From NCBI GenBank assembly GCA_012798135.1, contig JAAZNU010000042.1:1-64000 (forward strand): a stretch of DNA of 64,000 nucleotides, written 5' to 3'. The position numbers were made by a program, and so were the translations under genes. Of the stretch, positions 17,084 to 26,119 are shown piece after piece. Within the stretch, counting starts at the first letter, position 1. Every line of letters starts with the position of its first letter. This DNA is from Veillonellaceae bacterium. GTDB taxonomy: Bacteria > Bacillota_C > Negativicutes > UBA1444. The notes under the pieces are model-generated. The model ran no database searches. It was not told the origin of the DNA and saw only the letters and a program-made list of their open reading frames with translations.

Positions 17084-17330
17084 GATTCGAATTCCGCATT
17101 TTTATTGTCTGGAATATCGGGAACAAGACCACACCATGCTGTTGGAAATCGATTTTCGCGACTCTGTGATTTATTTGGACGATAGTCTGGCCATGGTCTG
17201 GGAAGCGCCATTCACACAAGAGAAAATCGAATCCGCCGTGAGACGGCGGATTTTGGATCGTGTATATGATTACCTGGTCCGACAACGGGGCTTCAAGAAT
17301 GTCGAGTATGAGGAGGGTGACGGGCGATGA
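17067..17330 (+). CDS. Small acidic cytoplasmic protein, unknown function
   Basis: An 87-residue protein with no signal peptide. Visible parts are MLLEIDFRDSVIYLDDSLAM, a strand-rich start, and a helical end (EKIESAVRRRILDRVYDYLV) followed by an acidic tail (YEEGDGR). The helix ends like small proteins that regulate or scaffold enzymes, but I cannot name a family. The start at ATG 17067 is the first that gives the full conserved-looking chain and is preceded by GGGGA. Its stop overlaps the macro-domain start by 4 bases. Confidence 0.5.
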   Translation: MCPGYEIRIPHFYCLEYREQDHTMLLEIDFRDSVIYLDDSLAMVWEAPFTQEKIESAVRRRILDRVYDYLVRQRGFKNVEYEEGDGR

Positions 17331-17869
17331 TCCGCATTGGCGGCAAAACTATTCTTATCAAGCAAGGGGATATCACGGCGGAAACGACGGATGCCATCGT
17401 CAATCCGGCCAATTCGCAATTGGTGCACGGCGGCGGCGCCGCCCGGGCGATCGCCGTGAAAGGTGGGCCGGTCATTGAAGAACAAAGCCGACGCCTGATT
17501 GAGCGGATCGGCGAAGTGCCAACCGGCAAAGCGGTGATGACGGATGCCGGCCGCCTTTCCTGCAAGTTTGTCATCCATACGGTCGGTCCGGTTTGGGGCG
17601 AGGGCGGCGAGCCCGAGAAATTGCGTCGCGCCGTGTGGAACGTCCTGACCTTGGCGGAGTTGTACAACTTGCGATCGGTGTCGATGCCGGCGATCAGTTC
17701 CGGCGTATTCGGTTTTCCCAAACCGTTGTGCGCGGAAATTTTACTGGCGACAACCGCCGAGTTTCTGAGACAACCCGCGATCATGCTTGATGAGGTCGTG
17801 ATGTGCAATCACGACCAGATGACGACGGATATTTTCCGGGCGGCGGCACAATCCTGCCAACCCGGATAA
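17327..17869 (+). CDS. Macro-domain protein (O-acetyl-ADP-ribose deacetylase type)
   Basis: A 180-residue macro domain. It binds ADP-ribose derivatives and in related proteins removes acetyl or ADP-ribosyl groups. Signatures are GDITAETTDAIVNPANSQLVHGGG-like sequence (the Asn-rich ligand loop), VIHTVGPVWGEGG and the distal loop SMPAISSGVFGFP. The position of Asn and the glycine triplet match active YmdB-type hydrolases. It ends seven bases from the stop of the convergent phosphoesterase gene with no terminator between. Confidence 0.88.
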   Translation: MIRIGGKTILIKQGDITAETTDAIVNPANSQLVHGGGAARAIAVKGGPVIEEQSRRLIERIGEVPTGKAVMTDAGRLSCKFVIHTVGPVWGEGGEPEKLRRAVWNVLTLAELYNLRSVSMPAISSGVFGFPKPLCAEILLATTAEFLRQPAIMLDEVVMCNHDQMTTDIFRAAAQSCQPG

Positions 17870-17876
17870 CAACCGC

Positions 17877-18827
17877 TCATTCCGGGAGAACCGGCACCGT
17901 CCGTTCCAGGTCTGCCAGCCATTCGCCGGTCTTGTGATTGAAGGTTTTGATCACAATCTGGTCGTCATACAGGAAAATGGAGTTGGTCCAGATCGTTTCC
18001 CGGTCCATGTCCGCATTGTGCAGGTTAAGAATCCGTTTATTGTACCAGTTGATTGGGGCGGCGAAATCAGGATTGGTGGCCGGAGTATGGGTGTGGCCCG
18101 AGACCCAGAGCCGGATTTGCGGATAGTCCGCGAGCAGTTGATCGATCTCTTCGTGGGGCTGGGCATAAAAACCCGGGGTATTCGCATATTTGTTGTAGCG
18201 GGACAAGGTATCCTTCAGCGGCGGATGGGTAAAGATCAGCGTGGGTTGCCCCGGGTGCCGCTCAAGCTGGGTACGGAGCCAATGCAACTGTTCGGGCGAA
18301 TATTGCAGAAGATAGCGGGATGATTCCATTTCCGCCGAGATAAAAACCAGCAGATAATTTCCCATAGTTTTTACATAGCTTAGGGACGGCATCCGGAAGG
18401 TATCGCGGAACCGTTGCAGTTTTAGGCGGCGGGATGCGGCGTCGCCGCGCGGAAAATTCCCGGTGGGTCCCCGGTTATCCGTATAGGCGAAATCATGGTT
18501 GCCATCCACCAAGGCGATGGGTTTATTCAGATGCGCGAAATAAAGCCTGGCTGTTTCGTACTCCGGCTCAATCCCGGTTTCGGCAACGAGATCGCCGACG
18601 ACGGCGACCAAAGCGACATCATTCCAGGCGTTGATATCGTCCCGGACTTTGATTTTGGCGGCAACAACCCGGTTTTGCCGGTCAGGATCGAGGTGGCGTT
18701 CCGTGCTGAAAGGCAGATGCGGATCACCGAGGACGACGATCCGTTGATAGTCGCTTTGGGCGTGGACGGTTGGCAGGCAGACAAGAAGGACTAACAGGGC
18801 GAGAAAGAGAATCTTTTGTTTCAACAT
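17877..18827 (-). CDS. Exported calcineurin-like metallophosphoesterase
   Basis: A 316-residue binuclear-metal phosphoesterase with signal peptide (ILFLALLVLLVCLPTVHA). Metal ligands appear in order: GDPHLP (about 32-37), VVGDLVAETG, GNHDF, FTHPPL and SGHTHTPA. Substrate class is not evident; family members hydrolyse phosphodiesters, phospholipid heads or phosphoproteins. The export signal places it in the envelope. It is divergent from adenine deaminase and stands as a single gene. Confidence 0.85.
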   Translation of the reverse strand: MLKQKILFLALLVLLVCLPTVHAQSDYQRIVVLGDPHLPFSTERHLDPDRQNRVVAAKIKVRDDINAWNDVALVAVVGDLVAETGIEPEYETARLYFAHLNKPIALVDGNHDFAYTDNRGPTGNFPRGDAASRRLKLQRFRDTFRMPSLSYVKTMGNYLLVFISAEMESSRYLLQYSPEQLHWLRTQLERHPGQPTLIFTHPPLKDTLSRYNKYANTPGFYAQPHEEIDQLLADYPQIRLWVSGHTHTPATNPDFAAPINWYNKRILNLHNADMDRETIWTNSIFLYDDQIVIKTFNHKTGEWLADLERTVPVLPE

Positions 18828-18986
18828 GATTTTGGCGCTACCTCCTGCTTGGAAAAATATGGCGACTTCGCAATACAGGCTTATTGTAGCGGAGCGCGCC
18901 GGCTTTGTCCAGAAGTTGAAGGAAATGGCGCCGGCGGTTCAGCTTTCGTGACGCTAACTTGGCGCGAAGTTTTTTTGAGGTGATTC

Positions 18987-20726
18987 ATGATTAAGAGTTT
19001 TGACAGCGGCTTTTATCGTTCCTGCCTGCCGTTCGCGCGGGGGGACCGCCCAGCGGAACTGTTGATCCGCAACGCCCGGATCGCCAATGTTTTCTCTCTG
19101 GAATATGAACTGGCGGATGTGGCGGTGGCCCAAGGAATTGTCGTGGGCGTCGGCAGCGGTTATGAAGGGCTGGAAACGATTGACGCGACAGGGAAGGTAT
19201 TGATTCCAGGAATGATCGACGGGCATGTCCACATTGAAAGCGCCATGTTAACGCCCGCGCGCTTTGCGGAAGCGGTCGTTCCGCGCGGGACCGCGGCCGT
19301 GATGGCCGACCCGCATGAAATCGCGAATGTCTGGGGAACTGCCGGAGTCATCGCCATGTGGCGCAATGCGCAGGAAGCGCCGCTGGATTTTTTCTGGGGT
19401 GCGCCGTCCTGCGTGCCTGCCTCTGACTTTGAAACCTGTCGGACGCCATTGTCAGACGAAGAGTTGGTTCGCTTGTTCACCGATGGCGTTTGTCAGCATT
19501 TGGGCGAGATGATGAATTTTCCGGCGGTCATCGGCGGGGACGAAGCGGTCTGGGCCAAACTCGCTGCAGCGGGAGACCGGCCCCTGACAGCTCATTCTCC
19601 CGGCTTGGCCGGCAAAGATCTATGCACTTACCTGCTGAGTGGGTGTCTGGCCGACCATGAAACGACCCGGTATGAAGAGGGCCTGGAGAAACTGCGTCGC
19701 GGCGGCTGGATCATGCTGCGGGCCGGTGCGGCGGCCAATGATTTGCCGATACTGGCGTCGTTGGTGGTGGAAAATCCGGCCCGATCGTCGCGCTGCATGG
19801 TGGTTAGCGATGATTTGACACCGACCGCCTTGGCGACAGACGGTCATATGGATACAAAGCTGAGGGCCATGATCCGGCTGGGGATTGAGCCTTTGATTGC
19901 GTTGCGCATGGTCACTTTAAGTCCTGCCGAATATTTCAAATTGCCGCGCCGTGGCGGAATTGCGCCGGGATGGCTGGCGGATCTGGCCCTGGTCGATTCG
20001 CTGGAATCGTGCCAAGTCGAAAAAGTTTGGAAGAATGGCCGTTTGGTGGCGCAAAACGGTCAGCTGTGCACGACAATCAACACGGATTTTCTATCTGGCG
20101 AAATCTCTCCCCCGTCGCCTGTTCCGGCGACGGCGATTCAGATCGAAACGCCGTCGGATAAACAAAAAATAAGGGCGATCGGCTGGCGAAGCGGCTCGTT
20201 GCTGACGGAATCGTTGATCATCACGCCCACAGTCGAGGACAATCTGGTGGTGGCGGATCCTGGACAGGATATTGCCAAGCTGGTGGTCCAGGAGCGCAAC
20301 CGGAACACGGGGCGCGTGGCGGTGGGCCTTGTCCAGGGACTGGGTCTGAAATGCGGCGCATTGGGAGCTTCCGTGGCGCACGATGCGCATCCGTTCATAG
20401 TGGCCGGCATGGAGGATGCTTCCATTTTGCGGGCACTGACCTGGCTGCGGGAGAATGGGGGCGGATTGGTGGCCTGCCGGCAGGACCGGATCTTGGCGGC
20501 GTTACCATTGCCGATTGCCGGCCTGATGAGCAATACACCGTTGCCGGAAGTGGCCGCCGCTTTGCGCGAAGTCGATGCGGCAGTCCTGACTCTGGGGATT
20601 ACCGGCGCCCATCCCTGTATGGCCTTGTCGTTCCTGTCTTTGTCGGTGATTCCATCACTGAAGCTGACGGACCGGGGGTATGTGGATTTGACTCAGGGCG
20701 GGCTGCAGGAACGATTCTTGGAATGA
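18987..20726 (+). CDS. ade: Adenine deaminase
   Basis: A 579-residue amidohydrolase that converts adenine to hypoxanthine and ammonia. Metal site GMIDGHVHIESAML near residues 74-87, then GTAAVMADPHEIANVWG, and the C-terminal VAHDAHPFIVAGM and a final LSLSVIPSLKLTDRGYVDL are diagnostic of bacterial Ade. Start ATG follows GAGGTG. Length is normal. It feeds purine salvage or catabolism, and lies 1.4 kb upstream of a yge-like cluster, a possible functional link. Confidence 0.93.
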   Translation: MIKSFDSGFYRSCLPFARGDRPAELLIRNARIANVFSLEYELADVAVAQGIVVGVGSGYEGLETIDATGKVLIPGMIDGHVHIESAMLTPARFAEAVVPRGTAAVMADPHEIANVWGTAGVIAMWRNAQEAPLDFFWGAPSCVPASDFETCRTPLSDEELVRLFTDGVCQHLGEMMNFPAVIGGDEAVWAKLAAAGDRPLTAHSPGLAGKDLCTYLLSGCLADHETTRYEEGLEKLRRGGWIMLRAGAAANDLPILASLVVENPARSSRCMVVSDDLTPTALATDGHMDTKLRAMIRLGIEPLIALRMVTLSPAEYFKLPRRGGIAPGWLADLALVDSLESCQVEKVWKNGRLVAQNGQLCTTINTDFLSGEISPPSPVPATAIQIETPSDKQKIRAIGWRSGSLLTESLIITPTVEDNLVVADPGQDIAKLVVQERNRNTGRVAVGLVQGLGLKCGALGASVAHDAHPFIVAGMEDASILRALTWLRENGGGLVACRQDRILAALPLPIAGLMSNTPLPEVAAALREVDAAVLTLGITGAHPCMALSFLSLSVIPSLKLTDRGYVDLTQGGLQERFLE

Positions 20727-20789
20727 CCAAAGGGACGCTTCAATTTGCCGAAATTCTTCAAGTCAATTTTTAGCAAGGGAGCAATTTTG

Positions 20790-21281
20790 ATGAATTCAAA
20801 AACGGTCGAGCATTCTCAGTTGACCATGGCGCTTCTGATGCTGCCGGAGCATGCCAACCCGGTAGGCAATGTTCATGGCGGTGAAATCATGAAGTTGATG
20901 GACAATACTGCCGGCGTGGTGGCACAGCGGCATGCCCGGACGCAGGTGGTCACGCTGCGAGTAGATGAATTGCTGTTCTTGCAGCCGATTCGTATTGGCA
21001 ATCTGGTGACGTGCCACGCCAAAATGACCTTTGTCGGACGGAGTTCCATGGAAGTGGCAGTGGAAGTGACCGTGGAAGATTTGACAAAGGACGAACCCGC
21101 CAAAATGGCTCTTACCGCATATTTTACCTTTGTGGCGCTGGATGAGCAGGGAAATCCCTGTCCCGCTCCGGCGCTGAAACTGATAACCGGGGCGGAGCAG
21201 CGTTTGTTTGAGGAAGGGCGTCAACGTTACCTGAACTACAAGCAACGCGGGAAGCGGACGAAACGGGAGGAATTGCCATGA
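20790..21281 (+). CDS. Acyl-CoA thioesterase (hotdog fold)
   Basis: A 163-residue single-hotdog thioesterase of the YciA/BFIT type that hydrolyses acyl-CoA in the cytoplasm. Typical are HANPVGNVHGGEIMKLMDN (catalytic Asn and Asp region), RVDELLFLQPIRIGNLV and AYFTFVALDEQGNP. Start at 20790 follows AAGGGAGC; an upstream in-frame ATG would include a non-family N-terminus. It overlaps the rhodanese gene by 4 bases (ATGA), which suggests one operon with the two genes after it. Confidence 0.88.
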   Translation: MNSKTVEHSQLTMALLMLPEHANPVGNVHGGEIMKLMDNTAGVVAQRHARTQVVTLRVDELLFLQPIRIGNLVTCHAKMTFVGRSSMEVAVEVTVEDLTKDEPAKMALTAYFTFVALDEQGNPCPAPALKLITGAEQRLFEEGRQRYLNYKQRGKRTKREELP

Positions 21282-21670
21282 TGATCCCGCCCAAAAGATG
21301 GATCAGAGCGTGCTTTGTGATTCTGGTTGCCTTGCTTGCCGCCGGCTGCAGCCAGAGCCCGGCTGGGGCCAGCGTCGACGTATCGGTGGATGAGGCGCTT
21401 CGACTTTGGCAAGCCCAGGAAGCCATCCTGATTGATGTACGGACGCCGGCCGAGTATCGGGAGGGTCATATCCCGGGTGTGGCCAATATTCCGTTGGATG
21501 AGCTCGAAAAGCGGCTGGGCGAAATCCCGAAAGACAAGAAAGTGGTGCTCATTTGCCGGACCGGCAACCGGAGCGCGCAAGGAACTAAGTTCCTGCGCGG
21601 CAAAGGATTTAATAATGTTTTCAACAGCACCGGCGGCATGTCGACTTGGAAGGGGCCGGTGACCAAATGA
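21278..21670 (+). CDS. Rhodanese-like lipoprotein
   Basis: A 130-residue protein with a lipoprotein signal (VILVALLAAGCSQ; lipid attached to the Cys) and a single rhodanese domain. The active-site loop is CRTGNRSAQGTKFL, with the cysteine as sulfur carrier; LIDVRTPAEYREGHIPGV is the classical rhodanese start. Substrate of anchored single-domain rhodaneses is unclear; sulfur transfer outside the membrane is likely. Overlaps both neighbours by 4 bases. Confidence 0.88.
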   Translation: MMIPPKRWIRACFVILVALLAAGCSQSPAGASVDVSVDEALRLWQAQEAILIDVRTPAEYREGHIPGVANIPLDELEKRLGEIPKDKKVVLICRTGNRSAQGTKFLRGKGFNNVFNSTGGMSTWKGPVTK

Positions 21671-21999
21671 TTTCTGCGGCGAATCTGCTGAGTTTGCCGC
21701 CGGAACTGCCGACGACTGAAGTGAGTGAACTGTTGCTACAACGGCCCGGCATCCGTCTGGAACGGATTCTGTCGACGGGACAGGCTTCGCCGCCCGGCTT
21801 CTGGTATGACCAGGCAGAGGATGAGTGGGTGGCGGTGTTGCAGGGGGAAGGGGTTTTACAGTGGGAAGACGGCCAGGTAACGGCGTTGCGCCCTGGCGAC
21901 TGGCTTTTGATTCCCGCTCATCAAAAACATCGGGTGGAACGTACTTCGACTGAGCCTCCCTGCATTTGGCTGGCTATGTTTGTAACAAGTCAGGTGTAG
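21667..21999 (+). CDS. Small cupin-domain protein
   Basis: A 110-residue single-domain cupin. The barrel is marked by DEWVAVLQGEGVLQWEDG and LRPGDWLLIPAHQKHRV, with the usual motif 2 histidines; the first motif keeps the glutamate-like acidic region but only partly the histidine pair. Function cannot be assigned from sequence. The start ATG overlaps the rhodanese stop (ATGA), so it ends a three-gene operon. Confidence 0.78.
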   Translation: MISAANLLSLPPELPTTEVSELLLQRPGIRLERILSTGQASPPGFWYDQAEDEWVAVLQGEGVLQWEDGQVTALRPGDWLLIPAHQKHRVERTSTEPPCIWLAMFVTSQV

Positions 22000-22135
22000 A
22001 CTACCCGCGGAAGCGGGGAGCAGGTTGACTGGAAACACGCAGTTTTGTTGCGCCGCTGGCCTTTGAAGAAAATAATGATTGATTCGAGGCACGCAAAAGG
22101 AATGTGATGATCTGACACCGAAACAATAACAAGTC

Positions 22136-22160
22136 AAAGGCGTTCACGGAAAACGCCTTT
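22136..22160 (+). other. Hairpin directly before the PLP enzyme gene
   Basis: A 9-bp perfect inverted repeat (AAAGGCGTT, AACGCCTTT) with a 7-base loop ends five bases before the ribosome binding site AAAGGAG. Too few T residues follow for a confident terminator; it could be a remnant terminator of the cupin operon or influence translation of the next gene. Confidence 0.4.
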
Positions 22161-22178
22161 TCGGAAAGGAGCGGCAAT

Positions 22179-23435
22179 TTGAGCAATGTAACCGGTCTGT
22201 CCTGCATTCATTGCGGGAAACATTATACGGTTGATGAGGTTGACTATTATTGTCCGGATTGCGGCTATGAAGACGGAATCCTTGATGTGGAGTACGACTA
22301 TGAAGCTGCGGCGAAGGAGATGAATCCGGCGGCGCTACGGCAGAGTCGTGCTTTTTCCATGTGGCGGTATCTGCCGTTGCTGCCGGTGGAGGATCCGGCC
22401 AGGATCCAACATTTGCAGGTGGGCTGGACGCCGGTGTATGACGCCGTGCGGCTGGCGGCGGACCTGGGAGTGGCACGACTGTTCGTGAAGGATGAAGGAC
22501 GCAATCCGACCGCTTCCTTCAAGGACCGGGCCAGTGCGATGGGCGTGGTCAAGGCTCTGGAAAAAGGTGCGGACAGCATTACCTGCGCTTCCACCGGCAA
22601 TGCCGCATCCTCGTTGGCCGGATTTGCCGCGGCGGCGGGGTTGCCGGCGACGATTTTCGTCCCGGAACGGGCCCCGCAGGCGAAAGTGGCGCAATTGCTG
22701 GTATTCGGCGCGCGGGTGTTTGCGGTCAAAGGAACTTATGATCAGGCCTGGGAGTTGTGCATGGAAGCTGCCGCTGAGTTTGGCTGGTACAACCGGAATT
22801 GCGCGATCAATCCTTATCTCATCGAAGGGAAGAAAACCGTCTCCGTTGAGCTGGTCGATCAATTGATCCACCAATACAATGGTGAAATGCCAGACTGGGT
22901 GGTGGTTTCCGTCGGTGACGGCTGCACTGTGGGCGGCGTTTGGAAAGGGCTTGTGGAAATGTACAAACTCGGCTTTCTGCCACGGTTGCCCAAGGTTCTG
23001 GGTGTGCAGGCTGCGGGTTGTCAGCCGTTTTTGACGGCCTGGAAGAATAACACGCCGTTGCAACCGACCGACGCCGATACGTTGGCGGATTCCATCGCGG
23101 TCGGTCATCCCCGCAATTTCCGCAAGGGCATGAAAGCTATTGTGGAGTCGGGCGGGGCATTTATCAGCGTGACGGACGAAGAAATCCTGGACTCGATCCG
23201 GACTTTGGCCCGCAAGGCGGCGGTGTTCGGGGAACCGGCCGGTGTTGCCGGCGTGGCGGGAGTGCGGAATGCCGTGAAACAGGGAGTGATTGCCGCCAAT
23301 GAGACGGTGGCGCTCTTGATCACCGGCAACGGTCTGAAAGATATTCAGTCGGCGATCAAGGCGGCCGGCGCCCCGACTTATATCGAACCGGAACTGACGG
23401 CGGTGAAGGCGGCGCTGGCCGGCTGCGGCAAGTAA
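22179..23435 (+). CDS. Threonine-synthase-like PLP enzyme with zinc-ribbon start
   Basis: A 418-residue fold-type II PLP enzyme. It opens with a rubredoxin-like zinc ribbon (CIHCGKHY and CPDCGYED), then the PLP lysine in [13 protein letters not shown] near residue 113, the binding loop [15 protein letters not shown], the GDGCTVGG phosphate region and ITGNGLKD near the end. This is the layout of threonine synthase (O-phosphohomoserine to threonine), and the name is safe at superfamily level. The position before ygeY and ygeW, where enterobacteria carry the PLP enzyme YgeX (diaminopropionate ammonia-lyase), opens the alternative that it is a catabolic lyase. Start codon TTG after AAAGGAG. No hom or thrB lies nearby, which weakens the biosynthetic reading. 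Confidence 0.8.
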   Translation: MSNVTGLSCIHCGKHYTVDEVDYYCPDCGYEDGILDVEYDYEAAAKEMNPAALRQSRAFSMWRYLPLLPVEDPARIQHLQVGWTPVYDAVRLAADLGVARLFVKDEGRNPTASFKDRASAMGVVKALEKGADSITCASTGNAASSLAGFAAAAGLPATIFVPERAPQAKVAQLLVFGARVFAVKGTYDQAWELCMEAAAEFGWYNRNCAINPYLIEGKKTVSVELVDQLIHQYNGEMPDWVVVSVGDGCTVGGVWKGLVEMYKLGFLPRLPKVLGVQAAGCQPFLTAWKNNTPLQPTDADTLADSIAVGHPRNFRKGMKAIVESGGAFISVTDEEILDSIRTLARKAAVFGEPAGVAGVAGVRNAVKQGVIAANETVALLITGNGLKDIQSAIKAAGAPTYIEPELTAVKAALAGCGK

Positions 23436-23599
23436 TCGATGGAGTATCATGGAGCAGGATTCGATGTGGGACAGGAGCCACGCATGGATACGCTTCGACG
23501 CTTTGCTTTACTCCTGCTCACATCCTGTTCCGTCCCGAATATTTTGTTTCGCGACACAAACATCATAGTATTCTGATAGCGTTGAAAGGAGCTGAAACA

Positions 23600-24847
23600 T
23601 TGAACATTCCGTTTGACGAAGTCCTGCGGTTGGCGAAACAATATGAACCGGACATGACCCGGTTTCTGCGGGACATGATCGCGATTCCCAGTGAAAGCTG
23701 CCAGGAAGAAAAGGTGATTCTGCGGATCAAGCAAGAGATGGAAAAGGTCGGTTTTGACACAGTCGAAATCGATCCGATGGGGAATATTTTTGGCTACATC
23801 GGCCACGGCGCACATCTGATCGCCATGGACGCCCATGTCGACACGGTCGGGGTGGGAAATCCCGAGAACTGGAACTGCGATCCCTATCAGGGCGATGAAA
23901 CGGCCGAGCTGATCTTTGGGCGCGGCGCCAGCGACCAGGAAGGCGGCATGGCCGCGATGGTGTACGCCGGAAAAATCATCAAGGACCTCAAGCTTGAGGA
24001 TGATTTTACGCTGGTGATCGTGGGTTCGGTGCAGGAGGAAGACTGCGACGGCCTTTGTTGGCAGTACATTCTCAATGAGGACAAACTTCGGCCGGAGTTC
24101 GTGGTCATCACCGAACCGACGGATGGCAAAATTTATCGGGGACAGCGGGGCCGGATGGAAATCAAGGTTGCTACGAAAGGGGTCAGCTGCCATGGCTCGG
24201 CGCCGGAACGGGGCGACAATGCCATTTATAAAATGGCGGGAATTCTCACGGAATTACGGGCCCTGCATGAAAATCTCGTGGATCATGATTTCCTGGGAAA
24301 AGGCAGCCTAACAGTTTCGGAAATTTTTCACACTTCGCCGTCCCGCTGCGCGGTGGCGGACAGCTGCTGGATTTCCATCGACCGGCGGTTGACGGTCGGG
24401 GAAACCGGTGAATATGCGATTCAGCAGATTAAGAATCTGCCGGCCGTCAAGGCGGCCAATGCGGAAGTCACCATGTATCAGTACGAGCGCCCATCTTACA
24501 CCCAACTGATCTATCCCACCGAATGCTATTTTCCGACCTGGCTGATCGAGAATGAGCATCCGGTGTGCCATGCGGTGTTCGATTCCTATCAGGGCTTGTT
24601 CGGCAAGGCCCCCGCAGTCGACAAATGGACGTTTTCCACCAATGGCGTTTCCATTATGGGCCGATACGGGATTCCGTGCATCGGCTTCGGACCGGGGCAT
24701 GAAGATCAGGCGCACGCACCCAATGAGCGGACCTGGAAGAGGGAACTGGTGGACTGTGCGGCAGTATATGCCGTGATTCCGTTGCTCTATACCCGGAACT
24801 ACGCGGCGCAAATGCCCAAAGAAACGAAAAACCTGGTCAATTCCTAA
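23600..24847 (+). CDS. ygeY: YgeY-type M20 family selective hydrolase
   Basis: A 415-residue metallohydrolase of the M20 peptidase/deacylase group, cytoplasmic. It is close to E. coli YgeY along its length as I recall it: NIPF start, [91 protein letters not shown] and [15 protein letters not shown]. Metal ligands are in the [19 protein letters not shown] and TEP motifs. YgeY probably removes an acyl or carbamoyl group; its true substrate is unsettled. TTG at 23600, nine bases after AAAGGAG, is chosen because it aligns with the YgeY start. Followed after 28 bases by the carbamoyltransferase gene. Confidence 0.88.
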   Translation: MNIPFDEVLRLAKQYEPDMTRFLRDMIAIPSESCQEEKVILRIKQEMEKVGFDTVEIDPMGNIFGYIGHGAHLIAMDAHVDTVGVGNPENWNCDPYQGDETAELIFGRGASDQEGGMAAMVYAGKIIKDLKLEDDFTLVIVGSVQEEDCDGLCWQYILNEDKLRPEFVVITEPTDGKIYRGQRGRMEIKVATKGVSCHGSAPERGDNAIYKMAGILTELRALHENLVDHDFLGKGSLTVSEIFHTSPSRCAVADSCWISIDRRLTVGETGEYAIQQIKNLPAVKAANAEVTMYQYERPSYTQLIYPTECYFPTWLIENEHPVCHAVFDSYQGLFGKAPAVDKWTFSTNGVSIMGRYGIPCIGFGPGHEDQAHAPNERTWKRELVDCAAVYAVIPLLYTRNYAAQMPKETKNLVNS

Positions 24848-24875
24848 CAAACATAAATTGCAGGAGGGAGTAATC

Positions 24876-25880
24876 ATGCAAACGGTATTCCGAGGCCGGC
24901 ACTTCATCAATCTGGAGGACTTCACCAAAGAAGAAGTTGACACCATGCTGGAAGTTTCGTTTGATTTGAAAAAAAAATTCGCCATGGGAGTTCCCACCAA
25001 CTATCTGCCGAATCAAACGATGTTCCTGATGTTTTTTGAACAGTCCACCCGCACCCGCAATTCAATGGAAGCGGGATTTTCCCAACTGGGCGGGCACGCC
25101 GGATTCCTTGATTCCAGCAGCATGCAGATTGCCCATGGCGAGAGCGCCAAGGATACGGCCATCATCCTGTCGCGGTTCGGCCATGCGATTGCCTGCCGCT
25201 ATTGCAACTGGGGCTATGGCAACAAATATCTGAACGAAATGGCGAAATGGTCGACCAAGCCGATCATGAACCTGCAATGCGATCTTTATCACCCCTTCCA
25301 GGCGCTGGCGGACTTGATGACGATGCAGGAAAAACTAGGCAGCCTGAAACGCGTGAAAGTCTCGGTTATCTGGGCATATGCCGAAAGCCACAAAAAACCG
25401 ATTTCCGTGCCGGTATCACAACTGTTGGCCTTCCCGCGCTACGGCATGGATGTCTGGTTGGCCCATCCCAAAGGCTGGGAACTGCCGGACTGGGTCATCG
25501 AGCAGGCCCGGGCCAATGCCGCGAAATACGGCGGAACCGTTACGGTCACCAATGACGAGGCGGCGGCGTATGAAGGTGCGCAGATCGTGATCCCGAAAAA
25601 CTGGGGAAACTGGGTCACGGATCAGACTGGCGTCGCCGCTGCCGGCGCCGTCAAAGTCGTCGATGAAAAATTAATGGCCCAGAAATCCTGGAAATGCACC
25701 GAAGCCAAGATGGCGACCGCGGATAAAGACGTGCTGTACATGCACGCCTTGCCGGCCGACCGCAACAACGAAGTGGAAGAGTCGGTGATCGACGGTCCGC
25801 ATTCGATCGTGTTCGATGAAGCGGAAAATCGCCTGCATACCGCCAAAGCGGTGATGACTTTGTTGATGGGGGGAAGATAG
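24876..25880 (+). CDS. YgeW-like carbamoyltransferase of the aspartate/ornithine carbamoyltransferase family
   Basis: A 334-residue knotted-fold carbamoyltransferase. The carbamoyl phosphate loop is FEQSTRTRNSMEAG (about residues 51-64), followed by QIAHGESAKDT, LQCDLYHPFQALADL and, near the end, HALPADR. Instead of the SMG loop that ornithine enzymes use, it has PKNWGNW, as in E. coli YgeW (PKSWAPY). So the second substrate should not be ornithine. It is shorter than YgeW (about 396), mainly at the N-terminus. Adjacency to ygeY is the same as in E. coli, where the pair belongs to a cluster tied to anaerobic purine breakdown. In a catabolic direction it could split a carbamoyl group from a ureido compound to give carbamoyl phosphate and hence ATP. 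Start after GGAGGGAG. Confidence 0.85.
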   Translation: MQTVFRGRHFINLEDFTKEEVDTMLEVSFDLKKKFAMGVPTNYLPNQTMFLMFFEQSTRTRNSMEAGFSQLGGHAGFLDSSSMQIAHGESAKDTAIILSRFGHAIACRYCNWGYGNKYLNEMAKWSTKPIMNLQCDLYHPFQALADLMTMQEKLGSLKRVKVSVIWAYAESHKKPISVPVSQLLAFPRYGMDVWLAHPKGWELPDWVIEQARANAAKYGGTVTVTNDEAAAYEGAQIVIPKNWGNWVTDQTGVAAAGAVKVVDEKLMAQKSWKCTEAKMATADKDVLYMHALPADRNNEVEESVIDGPHSIVFDEAENRLHTAKAVMTLLMGGR

Positions 25881-25904
25881 ATTTTTACAGTTAAACAAAA
25901 AAGC

Positions 25905-25933
25905 TTGCATTTTGATCAAAAACATGGTAAATT
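25905..25933 (+). promoter_or_regulatory. Predicted promoter and operator of the amino acid transporter operon
   Basis: TTGCAT (25905-25910), 17 bases and TAAATT (25928-25933) form a likely promoter. The spacer holds the perfect 12-base palindrome TTTTGATCAAAA (25910-25921), and a second inverted repeat TGATC-N6-GATCA lies at 25957-25972 just after the start point. This invites a repressor. The transporter would then be expressed apart from ygeY-ygeW. Confidence 0.5.
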
Positions 25934-26033
25934 TTCATTCGTGAAGTACAAAAATTTGATCTGAATGGATCATTTTGATGAAACTAAATGAAAAAAATGA
26001 ATTGGTCCTTCATAGCGGACTAACATGAGTGGC

Positions 26034-26080
26034 AAAGGAGCCTTCTGCATTTTTTTTTGGATGCGTGGGCTCTTTTTTCT
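26034..26080 (+). terminator. Hairpin terminator in the leader of the transporter operon
   Basis: AAAGGAGCC (26034-26042) pairs with GGCTCTTTT (26068-26076), with an upper helix TGCAT/ATGCG across a T-rich loop, and T-run 26071-26078. It lies 150 bases after the carbamoyltransferase gene but also 100 bases downstream of the predicted promoter, so it may end the upstream operon, or act as an attenuator of the transporter operon, or both. Confidence 0.65.
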
Positions 26081-26119
26081 TTATTGTTAATAAATATTTA
26101 GAGAAAGAAGGAATGAAAG

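Noticed and set aside
24876..25880. Ornithine carbamoyltransferase (ArgF)
   Set aside because: The SMG ornithine loop is absent; PKNWGNW and the neighbour ygeY point to the YgeW group.
25940..26033. Known riboswitch class before the ABC transporter
   Set aside because: No match to T-box, SAM, lysine, glycine or glutamine aptamer cores by eye; left as unknown leader.
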